Source: Clostridia bacterium (lineage in GTDB: Bacteria > Bacillota > Clostridia > Oscillospirales > Acutalibacteraceae). From it: 64,000 nucleotides of DNA. Below, piece by piece: positions 8,800-16,431 of the stretch. The notes under the pieces were generated by a model that saw nothing but the letters and a program-made list of their open reading frames with translations, did not search any database and was not told the origin of the DNA. Position numbers and translations under genes: made by a program. The DNA is taken from the NCBI GenBank assembly GCA_017399065.1, contig JAFQEL010000012.1, positions 1 to 64,000 of the forward strand, in the 5' to 3' direction. The first letter of the stretch is position 1; each line of letters opens with the position of its first letter.

Positions 8800-10187
8800 G
8801 CAAGAACGAAGAACTCAGAGAAAAACTTTTCTATGAACCCAAGCACGGCTGTAAAATTATGGATGAAGCCGAGGTGAAAGCGGCTGATGATTTTGCAGAA
8901 GGCTACAAGAATTTTATGACCGAGTGCAAGGTTGAGCGTGAGGTTGTTGAGTATGTTTCTGCGCTTGCAACTGCCAACGGTTTTGTACCCTTTGACAGCA
9001 AGGCAAGCTACAAAGCAGGTGATAAAGTTATTTATAACAACAGAGGCAAGGCTGTAATTCTTGCTGTTATCGGCACAAAGCCCGTTGAAGAGGGTGTACG
9101 TATTGCTGCTGCTCATATCGATTCTCCCCGTCTTGACCTCAAGCCTAATCCGCTTTATGAGGATGCAGAGTTTGCACTTTTCAAAACACATTACTACGGC
9201 GGTATCAAGAAGTATCAGTGGACCGCAATTCCGCTGGCGCTTCACGGTGTTGTAATCAAGGCTGACGGTACAAGCGTAAAAGTCAACATCGGTGAAGATG
9301 CAGGCGACCCGAAGTTTGTTGTGACAGACCTTCTGCCTCACCTTGCCGCAGACCAGATGAAGCGTACACTCGCCGAAGGCATCAAGGGCGAAGAACTCAA
9401 TATTCTTGTCGGCAGCCGTCCTTTTAAGGATGATGAAGGCGGCGACAGCGTAAAGCTGAATATAATGAACATTCTCTATGAAAAATACGGTATTGTTGAG
9501 TCCGATTTCCTCAGCGCAGAGCTTGAGGTTGTGCCTGCATTCGGTGCAGATGATGTCGGTCTTGACAGAAGCCTTATCGGTGCATACGGTCACGATGACA
9601 GAGTATGTGCATATCCTTCCGTTATGGCAATACTTGATGCAGGTGTACCCGAGTACACTGCACTTACTGTGCTTGCAGATAAAGAGGAGACAGGCTCTGA
9701 AGGTAACACAGGTCTTGACTCTGCTTATATGGCATATTTTATCAGCGACCTTGCACGTATGCAGGGGGGTGTCGGCAGTATTGCGATGAGTAACAGCCAG
9801 TGCCTTTCCGCTGACGTTAATGCAGCGTTTGACCCGACCTTCCCCGGTGTACATGAGAGAAAGAATGCATCCTTTGCAAACAAAGGTATTGTTGTTACAA
9901 AGTATACCGGTTCACGAGGCAAAGGTGGCACATCCGATGCAAGTGCAGAATTTATGGGCAGAGTTCGCCGTCTGTTTGATGAAAACGGCGTTATCTGGCA
10001 GGTAGGTGAGCTTGGTAAGGTTGATGAAGGCGGCGGAGGAACCGTTGCAAAGTACGTTGCCTACCACAATATTGATGTTGTTGATGTCGGTGTGCCCGTG
10101 CTTTCAATGCACGCACCCTACGAGGTTATTTCAAAGATTGACCTCTATATGGCTTACAAAGGATTTTTAACATTCTTCACAAAGTGA
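8796..10187 (+). CDS. M18 family aminopeptidase
   Basis: A 463-residue cytosolic metalloaminopeptidase of family M18 (aspartyl aminopeptidase/ApeA type). Metal-binding motifs are visible: AAHIDSPRLDLKP (His and Asp region), YGHDDRVCAYPS (bridging Asp), DKEETGSEGNTG (Glu-Glu) and the C-terminal SMHAPYEVISKID (His). It removes N-terminal residues from peptides, using two metal ions. It starts inside the stop of the Sua5-CoaE gene (ATGA overlap), preceded by AAGGAGAG, so it belongs to the same operon. Substrate preference cannot be read from the sequence. Confidence 0.93.
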   Translation: MSKNEELREKLFYEPKHGCKIMDEAEVKAADDFAEGYKNFMTECKVEREVVEYVSALATANGFVPFDSKASYKAGDKVIYNNRGKAVILAVIGTKPVEEGVRIAAAHIDSPRLDLKPNPLYEDAEFALFKTHYYGGIKKYQWTAIPLALHGVVIKADGTSVKVNIGEDAGDPKFVVTDLLPHLAADQMKRTLAEGIKGEELNILVGSRPFKDDEGGDSVKLNIMNILYEKYGIVESDFLSAELEVVPAFGADDVGLDRSLIGAYGHDDRVCAYPSVMAILDAGVPEYTALTVLADKEETGSEGNTGLDSAYMAYFISDLARMQGGVGSIAMSNSQCLSADVNAAFDPTFPGVHERKNASFANKGIVVTKYTGSRGKGGTSDASAEFMGRVRRLFDENGVIWQVGELGKVDEGGGGTVAKYVAYHNIDVVDVGVPVLSMHAPYEVISKIDLYMAYKGFLTFFTK

Positions 10188-10194
10188 GAGTTTT

Positions 10195-12054
10195 ATGACA
10201 ACTGAGCTTGACAGAGAAAAGCGCTTGCGCAAAAAGGCGATGAGTCTGCCGCTTCGCCCCGGAGTCTATCTGATGAAGGATAAAAGCGGCACGATCATCT
10301 ATGTCGGTAAGGCAAAAGCGCTCAAAAACAGAGTCAGCAGCTATTTCGGCTCACATACCAACCACACGACAAAGGTTATACGTATGGTTGAGCACGTGCA
10401 GGATTTTGACTATATAGTGACGGACAGCGAGTTTGAGGCACTTGTGCTCGAATGCAGTCTTATCAAACAGCACAGCCCGAAGTACAACATTCTGCTCAAG
10501 GATGACAAGGGCTATCACTACGTCAAAATAACGAAGGGCGACTGGCCGAGAATAGATGCGGCAATGCAGCTGGTGGATGACGGGTCCGAGTATATCGGGC
10601 CGTACACCGGCTCTTTTGCCGTGCGGCAGACCGTTGATGAGGTGAAAAAAATCTTCCGTCTGCCTCAGTGTACAAAGACTTTCCCGGTAACTCACAGACA
10701 GCGTCCGTGCCTTAATTTTCATATTTCGCAGTGCTCTGCACCGTGTGCAGGCAAGATATCGCAGGCAGATTATAAACGCAGTGTTGAGCAAGCTGTCGAT
10801 TTCCTTAAAGGCGGCTCTGCGGAAACCGTAAAGCGTATGCAGGCTGAAATGGAGCAGGCGGCAGAGAATCTCGATTTCGAGAAGGCGGCAGTGCTCAGAG
10901 ATAGAATAAACGCAATAACAAAATTCGGCGAAAAGCAGAAGGTTGTAAGTGCCGACGTTGCCGAGCAGGATGTTTTTGCACTTGCACAGTCGCAGGATAA
11001 GGCGTGTCTTGCTGTACTTCGTTTCTTTGCGGGCAGGCTTTGCGATACGGAGCATTTTATAATTGACGCACCCGATGATGATGCAGCAGCAAAATATGAA
11101 ATGATAATGAGCTATTATTCAATGCGTGAGCGGATACCGCCCCGTATTCTTATCGACTCTTTGCCGCAGGATGCTGAGCTTATTTCGCAATGGCTCAGTG
11201 AAAAGCTCGGCAAGAAAGTCAGCTTTGTTGTACCTCAGCGAGGAGGTCAGCTGAAGCTGCTTGAAATGTGCCGCTCCAATGCAAGTGAAAAGCTTGCACT
11301 GAGTCTCGGCAGAAAGGGTAAGGAGACAGCCGCACTCGACGAGCTTGCAAGACTTCTCGGCCTTGCTTCACCGCCCGAATATATAGAGTCTTACGATATT
11401 TCACATACCGCAGGTACGGAAAATGTTGCAGGTATGATTGTGTTCAAAAACGGTCAACCCTACAAACAAGCGTACAAACGTTTTAAAATCAAAGGCTTTG
11501 AGGGTCAGGATGACTGTGCATCAATGGCGGAGGTGCTCGAACGCAGATTTACTCACTACCTTGAAGAGAATGCAAAGCCTGAAGGCGAAAAGCGCGATGA
11601 GGGATTTGCAAAGCTGCCCGACCTGATACTGCTTGACGGTGCTGAGATGCAGGTCAATGCGGTAAGGGCTGTTTTTCTGCGTCTGGGTATTGACGTACCG
11701 CTTTACGGTATGGTCAAGGATTCGAGCCACCGCACGAGAGCGATAACAGGCGAGGGCGGTGAGATTTCGATAAACTCCAAACGCAGTGCTTTTACTCTTG
11801 TTTCAAGGATTCAGGAGGAAGTTCACCGCTATGCAATCGAGTATCACCGTAAACGCAGAAGTGCGGGTATATCTACAACGCTCACACAGATTGAAGGCGT
11901 AGGTAAAAAACGTGCGGCGGCATTACTGAAGCATTTTAAGTCGGTTAATGCAGTAAAAGAAGCTGACGTTGATGAGCTTTGCAGTGTGAAAGGTGTTGAT
12001 TCACGCTCTGCAAAGGCTGTTTACGATTATTTCCACAGTTTGAACGAAGATTGA
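10195..12054 (+). CDS. uvrC: excinuclease ABC subunit C
   Basis: Nuclease of the UvrABC nucleotide-excision repair complex, making the incisions on both sides of a DNA lesion. The 619 residues show the standard order: GIY-YIG nuclease (GVYLMKDKSGTIIYVGKAKA, residues about 18-95), a Cys-rich linker (CLNFHISQCSAPC), UVR/UvrB-binding motif (about 204-238), RNase H-like C-terminal nuclease (YDISHTAG and LILLDGAEMQ), and tandem helix-hairpin-helix motifs at the end (IEGVGKKRAAALLKHF). The gap from the M18 gene is 7 bp. Last gene of the operon that starts at 5887; a new promoter follows. Confidence 0.97.
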   Translation: MTTELDREKRLRKKAMSLPLRPGVYLMKDKSGTIIYVGKAKALKNRVSSYFGSHTNHTTKVIRMVEHVQDFDYIVTDSEFEALVLECSLIKQHSPKYNILLKDDKGYHYVKITKGDWPRIDAAMQLVDDGSEYIGPYTGSFAVRQTVDEVKKIFRLPQCTKTFPVTHRQRPCLNFHISQCSAPCAGKISQADYKRSVEQAVDFLKGGSAETVKRMQAEMEQAAENLDFEKAAVLRDRINAITKFGEKQKVVSADVAEQDVFALAQSQDKACLAVLRFFAGRLCDTEHFIIDAPDDDAAAKYEMIMSYYSMRERIPPRILIDSLPQDAELISQWLSEKLGKKVSFVVPQRGGQLKLLEMCRSNASEKLALSLGRKGKETAALDELARLLGLASPPEYIESYDISHTAGTENVAGMIVFKNGQPYKQAYKRFKIKGFEGQDDCASMAEVLERRFTHYLEENAKPEGEKRDEGFAKLPDLILLDGAEMQVNAVRAVFLRLGIDVPLYGMVKDSSHRTRAITGEGGEISINSKRSAFTLVSRIQEEVHRYAIEYHRKRRSAGISTTLTQIEGVGKKRAAALLKHFKSVNAVKEADVDELCSVKGVDSRSAKAVYDYFHSLNED

Positions 12055-12070
12055 AATTTATTTAAAAAAC

Positions 12071-12099
12071 TTGACAAATCCAAAAGAATAAAAGATAAT
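12071..12099 (+). promoter_or_regulatory. promoter of the rsmD-coaD operon
   Basis: TTGACA, 17-bp spacer, GATAAT. Downstream in the leader, CCGTTTAG (12114) and CTGAACGG (12133-12140) can form an 8-bp hairpin before the CAGGAG ribosome-binding site. Confidence 0.7.
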
Positions 12100-12175
12100 A
12101 AAAGAGTATAATGCCGTTTAGTGCAGAATTTGCTGAACGGTAAACATTTTTGATTTTGATATTTTCAGGAGTATT

Positions 12176-12709
12176 ATGAGAGTTATTACAGGCTCCGCAA
12201 GGGGCAGAGTACTTGCTACACTTGAGGGCGGCGAAGTAGTACGCCCGACAACAGATAAAGTAAAAGAAGCTATGTTCAGCATAATCCAGTTCGATATTGA
12301 GGGCAGGAGAGTGCTTGACCTTTTTGCAGGATGCGGTCAGCTTGGTATTGAGGCACTCAGCCGCGGTGCGGAGAAGTGCACCTTTGTTGATGCTGACTCT
12401 AAGGCTGTTGCTGTTATCAAGAGCAACCTTGAGCACACAAAGCTTGCCGACTCGGCAGCCGTTGCGCAGATGGATGCATTTTCGTTCCTGCGTATGTCAC
12501 CTGAGGTTTTCGATGTTGTTCTGCTTGACCCTCCGTACGGTACGGGTCTGCTTCAGAAAGCACTCGCTTCTCTTGACGGCAAAATGGCAGAAGGCTCACT
12601 CATAGTCTGCGAGTTTTCCGCAGGTGAGGAGTTACCCGAAACAGCAGGCGGGCTGACACTTTTCAAACGCTACAAATACGGCAAGACAGAGCTTGCTGTA
12701 TACAGATAA
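12176..12709 (+). CDS. rsmD: 16S rRNA (guanine(966)-N(2))-methyltransferase
   Basis: SAM-dependent methyltransferase that modifies G966 in helix 31 of 16S rRNA. The 177 residues carry MRVITGSARGR at the N-terminus, RPTTDKVKEAMF, the SAM-binding VLDLFAGCGQLGIEALSRGA and the catalytic LLDPPYGTG. The partner gene coaD follows after 15 bp; the rsmD-coaD pair is a common conserved arrangement in Firmicutes. Start ATG 12176 has CAGGAG 5 bp upstream. Confidence 0.95.
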   Translation: MRVITGSARGRVLATLEGGEVVRPTTDKVKEAMFSIIQFDIEGRRVLDLFAGCGQLGIEALSRGAEKCTFVDADSKAVAVIKSNLEHTKLADSAAVAQMDAFSFLRMSPEVFDVVLLDPPYGTGLLQKALASLDGKMAEGSLIVCEFSAGEELPETAGGLTLFKRYKYGKTELAVYR

Positions 12710-12724
12710 AGAGGGAGTGAGCAG

Positions 12725-13219
12725 ATGAGAATTGCTGTTTGCCCCGGCAGCTTTGACCCGGTTACGATAGGTCATCTTGACGTAATCAGGCGTGCTGCCA
12801 GGATGTTCGACAAGGTAATTGTTGTCGTAATGTTTAACTACCACAAAAAGACAAGTGCCTTTACCCCTGAGGAACGTGTTGAGCTTATTAAACGCGTTAC
12901 GGGTGATATTCCCGGCGTTGAGGTTGACTGTTACTACGGTCTGCTTGCTGACTATGCGAGGGAAAAAGACGCTGTAGCAATAGTCAAGGGTCTGCGTGCC
13001 GTATCTGACTTTGAGGCGGAGTTTCAGCAGGCACTTGCAAACAAGAAACTCAACAGCGAGGTTGAAACCGTTTTCCTCACCGCAAGTGCGGAAAATATGT
13101 ACCTCTCTTCAAGCGTTGTCAAACAAATCTGCGGTTTCGGCGGTGACATTTCAGAATTTGTACCTGCCGAAATACGGGATGATATAGTAAAAAGACTCAG
13201 AAAGGATGTAAATATATGA
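12725..13219 (+). CDS. coaD: pantetheine-phosphate adenylyltransferase
   Basis: Transfers AMP from ATP to 4'-phosphopantetheine, the penultimate step of CoA synthesis. The 164 residues match the family. The nucleotidyltransferase signature CPGSFDPVTIGHLDVIRRA with the TxGH motif is at residues 6-25, KGLRAVSDFEAEFQQA follows, and the ATP-binding YLSSSVVKQI is near the C-terminus. The stop codon overlaps the next start by 4 bp (ATGA). Confidence 0.96.
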   Translation: MRIAVCPGSFDPVTIGHLDVIRRAARMFDKVIVVVMFNYHKKTSAFTPEERVELIKRVTGDIPGVEVDCYYGLLADYAREKDAVAIVKGLRAVSDFEAEFQQALANKKLNSEVETVFLTASAENMYLSSSVVKQICGFGGDISEFVPAEIRDDIVKRLRKDVNI

Positions 13220-13911
13220 GAGTTGAAGATTTACTTGAAAAGATTGAGGAAATACTCGATAACGGTCAGAAGGTAGCTTTCTCTTCAAAGGTTACCGTTG
13301 ACGTCGAGGCTATCCGTAACTGTGTTGACGAGATACGTGCAAACATGCCCGAAGAGGTACGCCAGGCACGCAATATCGTACGTGACAGAAACAAGCTCAT
13401 TGACGATGCAACCCAGCAGGCTGAAACAACACTCAGTAAGGCAACAGAAAGAGCTCAGGAGACAATCAACAAGGCAAATGCAAAGGCAAAGGAACATATA
13501 CTTTCTTCCGAAGAGATTGCAAGAACAAACGTTGCACAGGCTGAGGAGAGAGCAAGCCTTACAATTGCTAATGCTGATGCAAAGGCACAGCAGATGGTTG
13601 AGGAGAGCGAAGTTGTTGCACGTGCAAAGCAGTACTGCGACGAGATGTTCAGAAAGGCTCAGGCTCAGGCTGAAGCTACAATTGCAAACGCAAACGCAAC
13701 AGCTGCAGAGACAGTTGAAACAGCTAACCAGCAGGCAACAGCAGCCAAAGAGCAGGCTTCAAAGTGGGCAAACGACATATGCGCTTCTGCAGCAAACTTT
13801 GTTGAGAACATAATCGGTCAGACTGAGCGTTCACTCGCAAACAGCCTTGGCAGCGTACGTCAGGCAAAGGATAACATCCACAATGCCATCGGCAACCGCA
13901 ATCAGCAGTAA
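13216..13911 (+). CDS. Ala/Gln-rich coiled-coil protein (DivIVA- or F-type b-subunit-like)
   Basis: A 231-residue soluble protein. After a short N-terminal domain (LLEKIEEILDNGQKVAFSSKVTV), residues about 55-190 form one long amphipathic helix with repeated AxAxxxA/NANA blocks, as in DivIVA-like or ATP-synthase b-like coiled coils. No transmembrane segment and no ATPase motif are present, so automatic 'ATPase' or 'V-type ATPase' labels for such proteins are not supported. Translationally coupled to coaD by a 4-bp overlap. Possibly a cell-division or envelope scaffold; the exact role is unknown. Confidence 0.8.
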   Translation: MRVEDLLEKIEEILDNGQKVAFSSKVTVDVEAIRNCVDEIRANMPEEVRQARNIVRDRNKLIDDATQQAETTLSKATERAQETINKANAKAKEHILSSEEIARTNVAQAEERASLTIANADAKAQQMVEESEVVARAKQYCDEMFRKAQAQAEATIANANATAAETVETANQQATAAKEQASKWANDICASAANFVENIIGQTERSLANSLGSVRQAKDNIHNAIGNRNQQ

Positions 13912-13926
13912 TCAGGGTGATATAAC

Positions 13927-15111
13927 TTGAAAACTTCACAGTTTGTCGCAATGCTGCTGGCGATAGTTATTGCCTGCACGGCTATAGGTGTGGCTGTTGC
14001 TACACGCCCGTCTGTCGATAAGGATTCGATAGAGTTTCAGACGGTTGGTTACACAGTACCCGAGAAGCCCCGTATGACGAGCGTAGATATGCTGGCGGTA
14101 GGCGACAATTTGATTCATAAACCTATTTATGAGCAGGCTCAGGCAAGGACTGCGGACGGCAGTTATGATTTTATGCCGATTTATAAGAATCTTGCCGATA
14201 CTGTAGCGGCTGCGGATATTGCGGTGATCAACCAGGAAACGATGATGGCACAGAGCTACGAGGTATCTACTTATCCGTGTTTCAATACGCCCACGGTTAT
14301 GGCTGGTCAGCTGGCTTCACTCGGATTTGATGTGCTGACGATTGCAAATAACCATATGCTTGATAAGCAGAGCAAGGGACTTATAGAAACACTTGACCTT
14401 ATCAATGCTACACCGGGTCTTACTGCTGCAGGTGCTTTCCACAGCAGAGACGAATACAGTCAGCTCAAGACGGTTACCGTAAACGATATAAGCTTTGCTT
14501 TTCTGTCATACACTGAGCATACAAACGGTATTACCATACCCGAGTCAAAGGAGAGCTATATCGTATACCTCGATGAGCTTGATGACGTAAAGGCTCAGGT
14601 TGAATATGCCAAGACTATAGCTGACGTGGTTGTTGTTTCGATGCACGCAGGCATTGAGTATTCGGATGATGAGAACGATATTCAGCGTGAGTTTGCACAG
14701 AATGTTGTAAACTGGGGTGCTGACCTTGTAATCGGCACGCATCCGCACACACTTCAGCCTGTTGAATACCTTAATAACGGTAAGGGTAAGGATGTGCCCG
14801 TGCTTTATTCGCTCGGCAACTTTGTATCTGCTCAGGATAAGGTAAGACGTCTTATAGGCGGTATGGCGAATGTTACGTTTACCAAGAATCACGTTACCGG
14901 TGAGGTTACCGTAAGCAAGCCTCAGCTTGATATTGTAATCACTCATTACGGTGCAGGCTTTTCGGGTATAAAGCTCTACAGACTTGCTGACTACACCGAT
15001 TCGCTTGCCGCATCACACGGTAACAGTGATATGTCAATTGAATATATCTATAAGCATATCCGTAAGGTTATCGGCGACGAATACCTTATAGATGAATATA
15101 GAAGTAAATAA
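13927..15111 (+). CDS. CapA/PgsA-type metallophosphoesterase family protein
   Basis: A 394-residue protein with an N-terminal hydrophobic signal or anchor (residues 5-27), then a calcineurin-like phosphoesterase fold of the CapA (poly-gamma-glutamate synthesis) group: VGDNLIHKP, NQETMM, ANNHMLDK, SMHAGIEY and GTHPHTLQPVEY give the usual metal-ligand pattern. It acts outside the membrane. The start is TTG 13927, preceded by AGGGTGAT. CapA homologues in clostridia occur widely without capsule genes, and none are here, so capsule synthesis is not implied. Confidence 0.88.
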   Translation: MKTSQFVAMLLAIVIACTAIGVAVATRPSVDKDSIEFQTVGYTVPEKPRMTSVDMLAVGDNLIHKPIYEQAQARTADGSYDFMPIYKNLADTVAAADIAVINQETMMAQSYEVSTYPCFNTPTVMAGQLASLGFDVLTIANNHMLDKQSKGLIETLDLINATPGLTAAGAFHSRDEYSQLKTVTVNDISFAFLSYTEHTNGITIPESKESYIVYLDELDDVKAQVEYAKTIADVVVVSMHAGIEYSDDENDIQREFAQNVVNWGADLVIGTHPHTLQPVEYLNNGKGKDVPVLYSLGNFVSAQDKVRRLIGGMANVTFTKNHVTGEVTVSKPQLDIVITHYGAGFSGIKLYRLADYTDSLAASHGNSDMSIEYIYKHIRKVIGDEYLIDEYRSK

Positions 15112-15120
15112 AGAATAATC

Positions 15121-15175
15121 CCCACCTTATTTGCATATATTTCTGTGATACCATAAATAAGTGCATTGAGGTGGG
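15121..15175 (+). promoter_or_regulatory. hairpin that sequesters the DUF4830 ribosome-binding site
   Basis: CCCACC at 15121-15126 is complementary to GGTGGG at 15170-15175, which is the Shine-Dalgarno sequence of the gene starting at 15179. Inside, CTTATTT (15126-15132) can pair with AAATAAG (15155-15161). It may act as a translational switch or be a read-through attenuator; it is not followed by a long T tract. Confidence 0.5.
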
Positions 15176-15178
15176 TTT

Positions 15179-15697
15179 ATGTTTGTCGTTTCGGTAAAAA
15201 AATCATCAATCAAAGCAGGTGTACTGACAGTACTGCTTGTAGCTTCGGCAATGTTTGGCATGTATGCCGCAAGCAAGAGTGTAGCAGCATCTGTTGAGTC
15301 GGCTAAAAACGGTATTGACTATAAGGCTGCTGATGCTTCGGGCAGGCTGAGCTTTCTTTCACAGTTCGGCTGGGAGGTCGAGCAGGACCCGGTAGAGGTT
15401 CGTGAGGTTATAATTCCTGCCGAGTTTGATACGGCATATGAACAGTATAATGAGATGCAGAAAGAGCACGGTCTTGATCTGTCAAGGTATCGCGGTAAAA
15501 GGGCGAAACGGTGGACATACGAGGTTAAGAATTACCCCGGATACGAAGGCTCCGACCTTGTTCAGGCGAATGTCTTTGTGCTTGACGGAATTGTTATAGG
15601 CGGCGATGTATGCTCGCTTGAAACTGACGGTTTTATGCAGAGCTTTGTCTATCCGCAGAAGGAGAAAACATCAGGAAATGTCACAACAGCGACTTGA
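15179..15697 (+). CDS. DUF4830 domain membrane-anchored protein
   Basis: A 172-residue protein with one N-terminal membrane segment (GVLTVLLVASAMFGMYAA) and an extracytoplasmic domain matching what I recall of DUF4830: RLSFLSQFGWEVEQDPVEVREVIIPAEF and a C-terminal LDGIVIGGDVCSLETDG. Function unknown; the family is typical of clostridia. Its ribosome-binding site GAGGTGGG lies within a potential hairpin. The last 20 bp overlap the start of the pseudouridine synthase gene. Confidence 0.8.
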   Translation: MFVVSVKKSSIKAGVLTVLLVASAMFGMYAASKSVAASVESAKNGIDYKAADASGRLSFLSQFGWEVEQDPVEVREVIIPAEFDTAYEQYNEMQKEHGLDLSRYRGKRAKRWTYEVKNYPGYEGSDLVQANVFVLDGIVIGGDVCSLETDGFMQSFVYPQKEKTSGNVTTAT

Positions 15698-16391
15698 CAA
15701 AATAATAGCATCGCAGGGTAAGTACAGCCGCAGTGATGTGAAAAGACTTGCGCGAAACGGTGAGATAACCGTAAACGGCAAAGCTGTTTCCGACTGCGGT
15801 ATGAAGGTTGATCCCGAAAAGGACAGCATATCTGTCGGCGGCGAAGCTTTCGGCTACAGCGAGTTTATATATATAATGTTAAATAAGCCTGAAGGTGTGG
15901 TCAGTGCAAGCCGCTCGCCCGGTGAAAAAACCGTTGTTGACCTTGTGCCTGCGGAGCTTTACCGTGACGGACTTTTTCCTGCAGGAAGGCTTGATAAGGA
16001 CACGACGGGCTTTGTACTGATAACTGATGACGGTGCGTTTGCGCACGAAATACTTTCACCCAAAAAGCATATTGAAAAGACTTATATAGCTCAGCTTGAC
16101 CGACCGATAGGGGAGGCTGAGCTTGAAAAATTCCGTATAGGTATTACGCTTGCTGACGGATATGAGTGTCTGCCTGCCGGTATAAAGGTTCTGACTGATG
16201 ACGGTCTGACGGTTGAAATAAAGCTGAGAGAGGGTAAATACCATCAGATAAAGCGTATGGCGGCTGCCTGCGGATCTCACGTAAACAAGCTGCACCGTGT
16301 TTCGATGGGCGGACTGGAGCTTGATAAAAAGCTTGCTTCGGGCGAGTGCAGACTGATTGACGGTAATGAGTTAGCGAAGATAAAATCATAA
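15678..16391 (+). CDS. pseudouridine synthase, RsuA/RluB family
   Basis: A 237-residue RNA pseudouridine synthase. It has an N-terminal S4 RNA-binding domain (RLDKIIASQGKYSRSDVKRL), the family motif GRLDKDTTGFVLITDDG with the catalytic Asp at about residue 106, and a C-terminal EGKYHQIKRMAAACG motif. The length and short linker fit RsuA (16S U516), but RluB/RluE specificity cannot be excluded. The start is ATG 15678 with ATCAGGA just upstream; upstream in-frame codons are shadow sequence inside the DUF4830 gene. Confidence 0.92.
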   Translation: MSQQRLDKIIASQGKYSRSDVKRLARNGEITVNGKAVSDCGMKVDPEKDSISVGGEAFGYSEFIYIMLNKPEGVVSASRSPGEKTVVDLVPAELYRDGLFPAGRLDKDTTGFVLITDDGAFAHEILSPKKHIEKTYIAQLDRPIGEAELEKFRIGITLADGYECLPAGIKVLTDDGLTVEIKLREGKYHQIKRMAAACGSHVNKLHRVSMGGLELDKKLASGECRLIDGNELAKIKS

Positions 16392-16431
16392 GTTAAATGA
16401 TAAAGAAGTATAATTATTCGGAGATTTAACA

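Noticed and set aside
8739-9854. 371-codon antisense frame over the M18 aminopeptidase gene
   Set aside because: Shadow of the coding strand; Cys-rich unnatural composition and no start signals.
12071-12112. TTGACA paired with the perfect TATAAT at 12107
   Set aside because: Spacing is 30 bp; GATAAT at 12094 with a 17-bp spacer is the better -10.
13216-13911. ATP synthase or V-ATPase subunit
   Set aside because: Similarity is only coiled-coil composition; there is no membrane segment and no ATP synthase gene nearby.
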